DNA of 64,000 bases from Lindgomyces ingoldianus (Eukaryota; Ascomycota; Dothideomycetes; Pleosporales; Lindgomycetaceae): assembly GCF_010093535.1 (NCBI RefSeq), contig NW_022985212.1, positions 159,104 to 223,103 on the forward strand, in the 5' to 3' direction. Under the pieces are notes generated by a model that saw nothing but the letters and a program-made list of their open reading frames with translations, had not been told where the DNA came from and did not search any database. The translations under genes were made by a program, and so were the position numbers. This document shows positions 1 through 10,209 of the stretch, piece after piece. Numbering within the stretch: the first letter of the stretch is position 1; each line of letters begins with the position of its first letter.

Positions 1-18
1 TTCATGAGGATCGTTACA
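1..18. mobile_element. 3' end of a 306-bp-type LTR, cut by window edge
   Basis: The first 18 bases match, with one mismatch, the last 18 bases of the complete solo LTR at 59728-60033, including the terminal GTTACA. The integrase reading frame of the next feature picks up directly after it, so this LTR probably also sits inside that element. Its target duplication would be TTTAT (19-23), which cannot be checked because the other end is outside the window. Confidence 0.7.
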
Positions 19-1130
19 TTTATAGCCTTTAGAAAAAACTATAACTGCAAAAAAGTTTCTTTATAAGCTAGAAAAAAATGTCCTAGCTATACATAGCTGT
101 CTAGAGATTATAGTAATAGATAAAGATAAATTATTTATAAGTTAATTCTAGCAAACAGTTATAAAGACTATAGCTATAGAACATAAGCTGTCTACAGCCT
201 ACTACCCCTAAATAGATAGGCAGATAGAGTAGACAAACTAGACCCTAGAACATTATCTCTAAAAGTACGTCTTACTAGATTAAGATAACTAGGCTAGTTA
301 GCTCTTGTTAGCACAGCTAGCTATTAACACTACTAAGTTTACTATAACTAAGGAAACACTATTTATAGCTAATTTTAGATACCTACCTAGGTTTAAGACA
401 CAGGACCTTCTACAACCTACGCCTATAGAAGCATAAGAAAGAATAAGAACACTAAAAAACCTATATAAGCAGTTAGCCACATAAGCTAAATAAGTAGAAA
501 GAAAAATAGTTTAAAATGCTAACTAACACAGAATAGGTATACTAAATATCTAACTAGAAGACAGCGTGTACTTTTCTACTAAAGATCTAAAGTGTCTATA
601 ACCCTTAAGAAAACTTTTAGAAAAGAGAATAAGACTAAATCAGGTTATAGCTATAGAAGAAGTAAATGTCTTCTTAGCTCTTCCTTCTATAATAAAAATC
701 CACCCCTAGTTCTACATGTTAAAAATAGAAAAGGCACATCTAAATGTTTTATTAGCTACATAAGAATAAAGACAAATAGAAAATAAATATAAAGTTAAGC
801 ACATCATAGCCTTTTAAAATAATAGAAAGGAGTTTCTAGTAAAATAAAAGAATTAGCCTACTAGTAAGAATACCTAGAAACCTCTTAAACATTTAAAGAA
901 CACCTCTAAACTGCTAGCTTACTTTTAGAAAACCTAAATAAAGTAAACTAGAAAGGTAATAAAGCGCTAAAGCTTATAAAAGCTAACTTATTACTAGCTA
1001 GCAGCAATGTAGATTAAAAAGACTCTAGTAATAAACCCTAAGAGGCTAGAAGCTTTACAGCCTCTACATCTATAGCCTTAAGTTTATTAAGAGATAAAAG
1101 ATCCCCCTTTATATACTTTTTCTAACAATC
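19..1130 (+). pseudogene. Ty3/gypsy pol remnant: integrase core and chromodomain, RIP-degraded
   Basis: Translation on the plus strand, reading through many stops, gives an integrase series typical of fungal Ty3/gypsy elements. Visible pieces are PLEKT near the start, a degraded D-x-G catalytic stretch (VIDKDKLF), then HKLSTAYYP and TNxTLEHYL. A PPSIKIHP-VFHVKN-like tail lies around 690-730. A chromodomain-like block (KEFLVK, KPLKHLKNTSKLL) lies around 825-910. The stops sit where Q, W or R are expected, as RIP would produce. This is the C-terminal part of a chromodomain-bearing Ty3/gypsy polyprotein whose upstream part is outside the window. The last 150 bases are not clearly assigned. Confidence 0.75.
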
Positions 1131-1247
1131 TTAAAGAAGGTAAAGCTGTTTTATAAAGTAAACCTTTCTTACTATAATCTTAGCTACTTTTTAGCGGCCT
1201 TTAATAATTTATTAAGAGCTTTTATATAAGTCTTCTTAGCCTGTTCT

Positions 1248-1658
1248 TGTCAGATTGAAGCACTGTTTCTGGGCTTCCTGAGATGAATGATGGGTTTGGA
1301 TATGATGTATGGGATGATTGATTAATTGTATTGATTGTGTTCATTTATCGATCCTTTTTCTGCTCTACTCGTGTTGCTCGGCTTTTTGTTTTGCCGATCC
1401 GAGTCCCTCGCGCACTTGCCCTATGCGCGACCAGCTTGCAAAATGCTGCAATTTTCTGCAATTTGCTGCAATTTGCTGCAATTTGCTGCAAACTGCTGCA
1501 ACATGCTGCAAACTGCTGCAAAATGCTGCAATTTGCTGCAACATGCTGCAAAATGCTGCAATTTGCAGCAACATACTGTTCGAGCTTATTGCTCGTACTA
1601 TGTAGCAGCTTTCGTCAAGCGTTCCTCCTGTCTTGACAGTAGGTGCGCAAATCTGACA
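1248..1658. mobile_element. Solo LTR, 411-bp family, copy 1
   Basis: Begins TGTCAGATT and ends AATCTGACA. It is flanked by an exact 5-bp duplication GTTCT (1243-1247 and 1659-1663). Copy 2 at 57591-58001 is the same length in the opposite orientation, and copy 3 starts at 63914. TG...CA ends with a short inverted repeat and 5-bp duplications fit a solo LTR. No internal retroelement sequence is attached. The element is not RIP-degraded although it sits in RIP-degraded DNA, so it arrived after the host repeat was mutated. Confidence 0.9.
1437..1575. repeat. 10-bp tandem repeat inside the 411-bp LTR
   Basis: About 13 head-to-tail copies of a 10-bp unit with core CTGCAA and a variable trinucleotide (ATT, ACT, ACA, AAA). 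In the reverse direction it reads TTGCAG. The same array is present in copy 2 (57680-57822) with different variant order. It produces spurious overlapping open frames rich in Cys-Cys-Asn-Leu-Leu-Gln. Confidence 0.9.
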
Positions 1659-2594
1659 GTTCTATCTTTGCTAATTTTTTTTATAATCCTACGCAAGATA
1701 ATCTTACACCTAGTTTAAAATAAAAGCATTACAGCAACTGCTCTTTTAAAGACACTCTACACAACTATTAAATAAGCGTGATAAGACGTAAGAAACTAAC
1801 GCCTTACAATAAGAACTACATAGCCGCATCTTCCTATAACACAGAGGGTTAAGACAATCTGCAGTACAAATTTAATAGTAAGAATAGAGAACTAGAGGCA
1901 TAGTTAAGACTAAAAAAGGTAGACATAAAGAAAGTATTCTAGTACAAAAACCTACTAGATAAAGGAAAACCTCTAACACTCTTAGCAAGCTTTAGAAAGC
2001 AGTAAAGACGCTGCTATAAAGAAAAGGCTATGTTATAATTTAAGTAAAATTATAAGTAAGTGTTAGATAATAGAGGTTAAGCTTACACAAGATTAGTAGC
2101 TATTACCTAATCATTCTTCCTAAGAAAGCACAGACAACAAGTACTAGCAGTTAGGCAATAATATCCTAGATAGGAATAGTTAACTGCAGCAACTGCAACA
2201 ACTGTAGGAAGAGGTCTGCAGGCACTACAGGCACTGCGGGCAAACTCTAAGTATATAGTTTTAACTATAACTAAGCTTAAAAGGTTATAATTAAAGTTTA
2301 GTTTTATCTTTATTATAAGACTAAGTAACTAGAGTAATTTATAAAGATTATTCTTATTTTATATACTTGCGCACATATACACTCTAATTATTATCTTAAA
2401 AGAGATTGTTTCCCTGCTTCTTATACAGCGTTTAAGGGATAAACTATAATTAGCCTACTTCTCTCTAAAGCCCCATAGATTTAGAACAGGACTGTACACC
2501 CCGAACAAGATCTACCTTCCACCTGTACCACCCTACTACGTCCTTGGCCCGTGTACTTGCAACACGTCCTGATTAGCACGTGACTAGCAAGTAG

Positions 2595-2940
2595 AAATTG
2601 TAACAATAATCTATGCTTATTAATTATGTATAAAGGCATTAAAACATTTAGAATTACAGGGCTATAAATAGATAACACTTTTAGTATTATTACAACTAAT
2701 TTTACGCAACATAAAAAGAAAAGCTGTAAAAAGCTAAGTTCTATATAAAGCCTAAAATAATATTATTACATAAATAGCTTGTAAAATTTAAAAAAAATTT
2801 AGCTTATATAAAATAAAACTATAATTTTATAAACTTAGAAAACATAAGCTAAGAACCTCTATATAGTAGACCTAAACGTAGAAGACGCTATGCAGAAGTA
2901 CATTAAACAGCGTGCACAAGGTGCCTATATTATGTTAGTG
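2595..2940 (+). pseudogene. Copia element H, piece 1: RT end and RT-RNase H junction
   Basis: Plus-strand translation gives a Ty1/copia-type stretch: TFRITGLxIDNTFS near 2640-2680 (the GIVGMQTDDT region of fungal copia elements), then VDLNVEDAMQKYIKQRAQGAYI at 2872-2931. The frame stops at the Ty3/gypsy insertion and resumes at 18984 in the same family alignment. Bases 2936-2940 (TAGTG) are the target duplication of that insertion. The 5' end of H is missing or unrecognised. Confidence 0.8.
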
Positions 2941-3258
2941 TGTCACGATTGTGCACGAGTAAGGTTATAGAGCTTCACGGAGGTCTAGTTTAATTACTAC
3001 GTGAGGTATTATGGTAGGTACAAGACGTTGTGTGAGGAACAGGAAGGTTTAGAAGGAAATTAGTAATTAAATACTTATCTTAGAAGTCTAAGCGCTTTAG
3101 GTATAAATTAAGCCTATTCTAAGTTTAGTTAGTGTTAAAGTAGTTTATGCTTAAGTTTATGTCTATGTTATGTTATATTTATGTTAGACGTGCACTAATA
3201 ATACTCTAGTACACGTCTAATACAGTTATGTCTAGGATCTAGGGAGGATACTGTGACA
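2941..3258 (-). repeat. 3' LTR of the Ty3/gypsy element
   Basis: 318 bp, TGTCAC...GTGACA. Aligned to the partner at 18661-18978, its left (outer) half keeps GC-rich sequence such as CTTCACGGAGGTC and ACGTGAGG, while its right (inner) half is converted to TA-rich sequence such as ATGTTATGTTATATTTATG. Confidence 0.93.
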
Positions 3259-5834
3259 GTACCCCCCCTCTTATTAGAAAGGGAATTCTTTACATTAGTA
3301 GTTCTAGCATTAGGTTGTCTTTGTTAGGGTACAGGTTTAGTTTAGATAAGTATTAGGCGTAGAATTAGGTTACTGCAGAGTTTTCTTGCAGAGCTTCTGC
3401 AGGTTTCTACAACAGTTTGTTGTATCTAGTCTATTTTATAAGGTATTTATAGATATGTTTTTTTTATTAAACTAGATTTATTTAATGTCTTTTATAACAT
3501 ATTTTAGTTTATTATTTATAATAATAAGTTTAGGTAGCAGGTTTAGCTGTCTAGGTAGATAGTTAGATTTAAAGGCTGCTTAGCGCAGCAACAATACGTA
3601 GAACACAGGGTGTATCTTTATGCTATTAGGTAAGATTAATTAGTAAGTGTGTAATAAGACTATATAGGCTACTGTAAAGGGGCTAAGGTTTTTTTAATTA
3701 AGTTTTTTTAATTATTAGTTTATTTAGATATTTCTAGTGTCTAGCTAGACCTTCTTGCTAGCTGCATACATAGAGGTAGAGGTTTAGAATTAGTTTACAT
3801 ACTTTTATTAAAAAGCTTAAGCTTATGTAAGCTTTTTATAAACATATTTAGATATGTTTTAAATTTTATTAATAAGTTTATTTACATCTATTACTTATAT
3901 AGATTAATAAGTTAGTTAGGGGGTATTTATAAGTAGTTTAAATCTTATTTAGAGGTAGTATCTATAGTTTACTAAAAACAAAGATACTTATGTTAATTTA
4001 AATATTATATTATTAGCTTTAAACTATGCTATAGCTAACTATTTTACCTAGTTATTTTACTAGTAGTTTATGTACACTTATAAGACTTATTTTATTACAG
4101 TGTTTATGTTTTTAGTCTAGCTATTAGTTTCTAGGTAAAAAGCTGTAGATAGATAGAGGATAATTTAGAGCTATTTATAGAGTTTGTCCTAGAAGGCTAA
4201 GACAAACTGCGTACCTCTATTTAATATAATTATGTTAGGCAGGTTATAGTAAACTTATATGTATTAGTAGAATAACTAGGCTATATTAGAGGCAGTTATA
4301 AAGGAACATAGTATTAAGTGTTAATACTTAGTTAAGTAATTAATAACTACTATAATATTTATATACTCTTTAGATAGAAGTAGGTTTATAATAAAATTAA
4401 TTAATATGTCTTTTTAAGCTTATTTAAGAATTAGAAGTAGTTTAAGTAGGCTATTATACTTTTTTTAAGAGGCTTTTACTTTACAGTAAGTATAGCAACA
4501 TAATACATATTAGCGTACAGTATAGAACATGCGGGGCTAGTAGTACTCTCTCTACAGTAGGTTATGAGTCTTTCCTCTACCTAAGTGTCCTTTAATAAGT
4601 AAGTTATGTATAATTTAGAGTAGTTTAATTCTTAGTTTATTAGAATTAAAGATTATAAGTTAGTTACAGTAATATAGCTTACTATTTTAGTTTTTATAGT
4701 TAGCTAGTGTTACCTTCTTTAACTAACTAGCGCTATTTTAAAGTAGGTCTAAAGTTTTTTAAATAAATTTATTATTTAAATACTTATTAGTAATAATTTA
4801 ATTAATTATTTAATCTATTTTATTTAAGTTAAGGTCTAAAAATAGCTTAAGTTAAAGTAGAGTTTAGTGTTAAGCCTTTTATGCTTCTTTCTAAGTAAAG
4901 ATGTTTTAAGATTGCCTTATAAAAGCATCTAGTTTCCCTTTATCTTAACTAAGATAATAAGTAATTTTAAAATTAAAATAAGATAGGTATTTAGACTAAC
5001 AGGCTTATTAGTAGCTAAGTTATTTTATAGTTGCAAAGTACTGTAAGTTCTTATAGTTAGATAGAACCTATATTAGATGCGCTGCACCTTCTAGTTTAGG
5101 TTGCTATTGTTTAAAGTAGTGTACTATAGCAAGTAATTTTTTATTATAGATTTTATAATTACCTTCTACAGGACTTATTCTTTTTAAGAAGTATGTAATA
5201 GGCCTAATAGTTCTGTCTAGCTTAGTCTAGAAAAGAACTTTTGCTACTATGTAGTCTAAAGCATTAGCTTTTACAAGTATTAGTAGTTTAAAGTTAAAGT
5301 AGCAGAGTATTAAGGCTTTAGTAAAGGCTTTCTTTAGCTAGTTAAAAAACTATTAGTAATTTAAGTTAAAGTTAAATTAAACTTTTTTTTTAGTAAGTGT
5401 AATTATAAAGCTTACTAGCTGTAAAAAGTTGTTAATAAATTATTAGTAAAAGTTAGCAAATTCTATAAAAGCTTAAACATCTTTTATATTTTTTAGGTAT
5501 TACTAATCTAGCACAGTTTAAACTTTAATAGGGTCTATTTAGATGCTATTTATAGAGATTACATATTCTAAATATGTAACCTTTAATTAGTAGAACTTGC
5601 ATTTATCTACATTAAGTTATAGACCTGCTTCTTCTATAGCTTTTAGCACTAGGCGTACATGCTGTTTATGCTTTAAAAGGCTATTACTATAAATTAAAAT
5701 ATTATTAATATATACAGTATAGAACACGTCTAGGTAGGGTTAGAGCAAGTTGTTTATAAAATGTTAAAAAGTACTAGGCGTGTTAGCTAAGCTAAAGGGC
5801 ATTACTAAGTACTTAAATAGTCTATACGAGCAGA
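3259..5834 (-). pseudogene. Ty3/gypsy pol: C-terminal RT, RNase H and integrase, RIP-degraded
   Basis: Reading leftward from the Helitron, the minus strand encodes RLFKYLVMPFSLANTPSTF followed by an HFINN-like stretch. The YIDD catalytic box appears as YINN, which is what RIP G-to-A changes would give. LLKHKQHVRLVLKAIEEAG follows near 5640-5690. RNase H and integrase should lie between about 5200 and 3400 but are too degraded for me to place residues. Many in-frame stops make it non-functional. Confidence 0.85.
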
Positions 5835-6136
5835 TTAGCCTTCCTTTCCAGGAAGAAGGGGGCTAGTCCTAATTAGGAATGATTACGTAACAGCTCGCTT
5901 ACGCGCACGGCCGCCACAATAACCAATCTAACCAACCCAGCTTCACATCTCCTCCTGCCACGCCCACCAACCCACCCAACCAGGGCAGTGCGACCTTACC
6001 AGCCAATCCCAAACCGCCAAGGACGCTACAGGTACACATCTTACCCTATCCGCACGTTTCAGGTTAAAATCTAATTAGAACAGCCTCTAACACCCTCTGC
6101 TCACTTCTGACGCGGCGGATCGCGTCCAATAACGCC
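5835..6136. other. Helitron 3' terminal region, non-coding
   Basis: Contains the terminal hairpin and a perfect 12-bp palindrome TCCTAATTAGGA near 5870, then a GC-rich leader of the DUF3716-like gene. No gene is seen. Confidence 0.6.
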
Positions 6137-8452
6137 ATGACAACGCCAGATAACAACCAGTCGCAACCTAATAATAAGCCTCCATCGCCAAAGATCAATA
6201 CCAAGGTCATTATCAATTCCCAAGGTAAAGGCCTGACCGGAAGCCAGGACCTCTTGGCCAAAGAGGCTGGTGCTAATGGCGATAGTAAGTTTTACCTTAC
6301 GCGTGTCATAATCTAGGGCTAATCAGGAAAAATAGAGGCGCTAGACAACAACAAACCCACCCCATCAGACAACACGTCGTCAGGACCTACCTCTTCGCCT
6401 TCCGTGCCCAATACGTCCCGACCAGAAGACACGCAGTCTCGCCCGAGTCCAATGGCATCGCAGGCAGGACCAAACCAGACAGTGCCCGCCCGCGCCTTTG
6501 GCCAGACTAGACCAGACAGCTTGCAGGGCGGCCAAGATCAGAGCTGGCGACAGTATAGTGGAAGCGTAAGTAAATCTAGATCAATCTAGATTAATACAAC
6601 TTGGGAAGGAATTAGACTAACAATATCTTTTCGCAGCCTGCCCCCGCTCATATCCAACCCGTATCTGGCCATGGAGAACATCAGCAGCAATTTGCCCGTC
6701 AGCTAAGTCGCGGACCATATCCGCCACCGCAAGGTCTATATCCGCAGGCCCAGGGTCAATATCCGCAGGCTCAGGGTCCGTACCAGAACACCCAGTGGCC
6801 TCAACATGAAGCACCTCCGTTTGCTCCAGGCGGACCGTACCCTTTCCAGCAGCAGTTCATGCCACCATATTCCCAGTATGGACATTACGGATATGGCATG
6901 GGTCAGGCCCTGCCCGCTCCAACCCCAATCGTTTCGCCCTATCAGATGGATCCGGCCGAAGCTGGGTCGAAGCCGACCAAAGGCAAAAAGAAGGGAAAGA
7001 TCATACCTCAGCCCGAACCTTCAAGCAGCGAATCTGAGCAGTCCGACTCTTCTATGGAGGACACCGATTCATATGAAATCGTTGATCTAAAGCCGCCATA
7101 CAAAGGGGTCCAGACTGCTGCGAAGATGATAGGACTCTCTAGGCGCCTAATGGACCCCAAGTTCATAAAGGATCTAAACATAAAGGTCACAACAGCCTAT
7201 TTAGGGTTGGTTAAGATGCAAACGAATCGGATTGTCATAGTGCGTACACAGGTTGATCCTCTTCAGAACGGCTTCAACCCAGTTCCAATCAAAGTCACAC
7301 GCCCCGAAGCAGCCGAGGCACTGGTGGCCTTCATGGTGGGTCGGATCTTACGGGATCCCTGCCAGAAATGCCTGAAGAAAAACGGCAAGTTCGTCTACTG
7401 TGTATATGTCCCCGACCATTTCGGCCATAGTTGTGCGAATTGTCACTACGGTGCGGAAGGCAAAGGTTGCGATCTCCAAAGTAAGTCATTCTCTTTCTAA
7501 ATAGGATATACCCAGATACTAACATATATCGGCAGATCAAACTAAATTCATTAAATGGAACGAAGTCTATCAGCCAAAGAAGGAGAAGGCAATGCCTAAA
7601 GATATCACCACCTCCCCAAAGAGCATCCCCACTCCGTGGAAGGGTCTGGCCGTGCCAACATCCACCCCAACACCAAAAGGGCCTAGATCGGCTTCGACCA
7701 AGGCGGATCCAAGCCCCCAAAAAGCCACTTCAGTTCTGATCCATAACAAACCCACCGTTCCTCGCAATCCGGTCATGGCCTCCATGATTGACTCGTTCGG
7801 TCACCAAGTTCCAAGGACCAGGGCCCAGCCTATACGGCAAAATATGTACACAGCCCCACCAATCGTGATTAAGTCATTCCAAGAAGTAATCTCTATGGAC
7901 AATAAATCACTGCGGTCCTGGTTTGGTCAGGTCCAGGACCAGATTGAAGATACGATGGAACTCGCGACAGATAAGTGCATGGAACTTAGCAAGGTGATGC
8001 AGTCCCTGTCATCCCAGTTCAACATGGTAGTGGACGTTGGCATGGCTTTCAATGCTGAAGAGGGCCTGGCTGATGGTGATGAGGAAGAGGCGGAAGGGCC
8101 CGTGGACAACACCAACATGGCCGAGGGTCAATCTAAAGAAGATGAGGACCCGGAAGATACCGACGACAGAGAGTTCGTAGCCGCTGATGACGCAGAGGTT
8201 TCTGCTAACACTTCTTCAAGTTCCGACCCTCCATTCGTTGAAAAAGTCAAGACCCAATCAGCCACGAAACGATCCCGCGATAAACACTTGATCCAGTCAG
8301 AGTTAGGCAATATCAGGAAAAAAAAGGTTAAGACTGCAGCAAACAATCTAGGCCGCACTAATATAACCGTCCCCGCGAAAGGCACGCCAAAGAAGAGGAA
8401 ATTCTTCAAAGAGCGCAAGCACAGGCCTAATAATCATCAGTATCTCTTCTAG
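6137..8452 (+). CDS. DUF3716-like cysteine-motif protein carried by the Helitron
   Basis: Four exons: 6137-6284, 6336-6565, 6637-7480 and 7536-8452. Introns are 51, 71 and 55 bp with GTAAGT donors and AG acceptors; the second and third show CTAAC-type branch sites. The joined frame is 712 codons plus stop with no lesion. The first 270 residues are disordered and Pro/Gln/Ser rich, with a short repeat YPQAQGQ. The middle holds a conserved-looking domain (VTRPEAAEALVAFMVGRILR) followed by CQKCLKKNGKFVYCVYVP and CANCHYGAEGKGCDL: two CxxC pairs and two single Cys, the arrangement of DUF3716 proteins of ascomycetes, whose function is unknown. The C-terminal part is acidic, then basic with KKKVK and PKKRK nuclear-localisation-like runs. 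A DNA-associated nuclear role is inference. It lies convergent to the gene at 8967-9936. Confidence 0.85.
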
Positions 8453-8966
8453 ACTAATCAGAGTGGACCCTAAAAGCATTAGGCAGAGTCAGCGGGGTTG
8501 CTTTTGGTTTGCTGGGTTTGGATGGTTAGTTCATTTTCTGGATAGATGTGAGTTAGTGTGGCAGCGGTTTGCTCTAGCACCACACCCACTAACGCTTTCC
8601 CTGCCGGAGTTAACGGATTGACCTTGTAACAATATACCCACTGCATGAAGGACAGCGTTTACGATCTCACAATAGGTAGCTAATATAATTGGATCATGGG
8701 CTGCACATGACTATTCCTGCAATAGATATGAAGTGAATTAGTAGCTATACATTGTCAAGACCTTCAAAGAAATGATGCCAAAGCTCGAGACCCCAAACAC
8801 CTACGAACTTTCTTAACTTCTCAGGGCGAGTAGTATCTTTGTTAATCCAATCAGTAAAATGTCTTTTCCGCTTCCAATATTAATTATCTGCCTTCCTTTT
8901 CCGACTAGACCAGTGCTGATGAGCCCAATCCATGCGCCCAATTGCCTAATGACGGATCCACACTAA
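8453..8966. other. Convergent intergenic stretch in the Helitron
   Basis: Normal base composition. It holds the 3' flanks of the two convergent accessory genes. I see no open frame, repeat or RNA gene. Confidence 0.5.
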
Positions 8967-9936
8967 TTAGAGATCCTGTAACATGCTACTATTGTAGTAG
9001 CTTGTAGGAGAAAGAGGAGCAGGACTGGATATTGACTCTGTTGAAGGTGAAGGGGTATCCCTATACTCCAGCTTATAATCTTCTAGCAATAACCAAAGAC
9101 GTTGTGCTAATGGATAACACGTAGAGCATTTAAGATCATGACAAATCTAGAGTATAATCAGAAAAAATTAAAGACTGGTCAAGATAACATACCTAATGAG
9201 CATTAGGCCGAACCCAACAGGGAGAGTTCTCCGATGTGTACCATTCTTCTGACCTTGCACGCCTATGCCTTGGCCGAAGAGTATGCCGGAAATAGAAGTC
9301 AGGCTTAGAATATGGGTCTTCTAGTTCAACCACCTCAGTATTATGAAACATAAGCCTCAGAAGCTTCATGTTGTGGTTCCACATATAAGGCGGATAGAAT
9401 CGGGTAGCATCTAGTAGATCACCTACTACCCGACCATGAACTGGTCCATCCCGGAGCGGCCACTCCTGGACAACAGTAGAGGGGAACCACATCTGGGACC
9501 AAAGCCGCCCTAGATAGGGCGGGTAGAGGCCGCGGTAACAGCCCCACCAACGCCAATTTATTGCACCCCCATCATCAACAAAAGGCCAGTCCAGGTCGTA
9601 GTCGAAGTCAAAAGAGGGAATATCGTACTTAGGCAGGATAGCAGAAGAATAACAAAGGTTCCAGTCCTATGAGAAAATTAGCCCATATAACAAAGTAGCA
9701 CAAAAGCAGCTTACGTTAAGGTGGGTGTAGCTAATACTCCTCTCCTCTCGTCCGGTCAGACCATAATTGATGCAGGCAAGGTAGGTAGTTGCAACGTGAT
9801 GCCAATCAAGCATCTCTTGAACAAACGTTTGCCACTTAATACTTGGCATAACAGCTACAGGCCTAATGGGCTCTTTGTGTACAGGAGGGTCAGAAGGCGA
9901 AATGGCCCTAGCAGATGTGTACATGAAGAGTGACAT
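8967..9936 (-). pseudogene. Spliced Helitron-borne gene of unknown function, one nonsense codon
   Basis: Three exons on the minus strand: 9936-9715 (74 codons), 9666-9193 (158 codons) and 9146-8967 (59 codons plus TAA). Introns are 48 and 46 bp with GTAAGC and GTATGT donors and TAG acceptors, all in phase 0. The only lesion is TAG at 9195-9193, the last codon of exon 2, directly before GTATGT. CAG is the usual last exon triplet there, so a CAG-to-TAG change is the likely cause. The product would be 291 aa. Exon 2 is rich in Trp, Tyr and Pro (INWRWWGCYRGLYPPYLGRLW), and exon 3 starts ICHDLKCSTCYPLAQ with a Cys pair. I do not recognise the family. If translation does end at the TAG it would be a 231-aa protein, so a functional gene is not excluded. 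Confidence 0.6.
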
Positions 9937-10209
9937 GGCAAGCAGATAGAAGGCAAAATAACAGGAAGTATAATGTGGTGGGTAAGAAGCGAGGAGAAAG
10001 TATCATAGCAGATCGAAGGGGATTGAACCTGATTTAAGGGGGCCAAGGCCGGATCTGTCATTACACGAAGCTAAAACCGGATTTCCAGGGGCACCGCCCA
10101 AAATAGGATAGCGCAGGACCGATACGATTGTAATAAAAGCAGACGTTACTAATAGGGCAAATATATAGTAGCAGGGCAGAAATGTACATGCACTGTACAG
10201 AGCAGTCTA

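Larger units (their letters stand above)
1131..2594 (+). mobile_element. Degraded repeat, possibly a pogo/Fot-type transposase tail
   Basis: AT-rich repeat sequence interrupted by the solo LTR at 1248-1658. Read on the plus strand through stops, 1690-2250 gives a helical stretch (KALQQLL, then KRDKT and GLRQSAVQI) followed by a lone Cys-x-x-Cys-like end near 2220. This recalls the C-terminal tails of fungal pogo-type DDE transposases, but no DDE catalytic core is visible, so the family is tentative. A GC-richer patch at 2484-2590 is unmutated and unassigned; it could be a transposon end. Confidence 0.35.

Noticed and set aside
1437..1575. CRISPR-like regular repeats
   Set aside because: Units are 10 bp without spacers, inside a eukaryotic LTR.
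1318..1718. Overlapping open frames rich in Cys-Cys-Asn-Leu-Leu-Gln, also at 57552-57962
   Set aside because: They are translations of the 10-bp array of the solo LTR in all frames; no start context or family.
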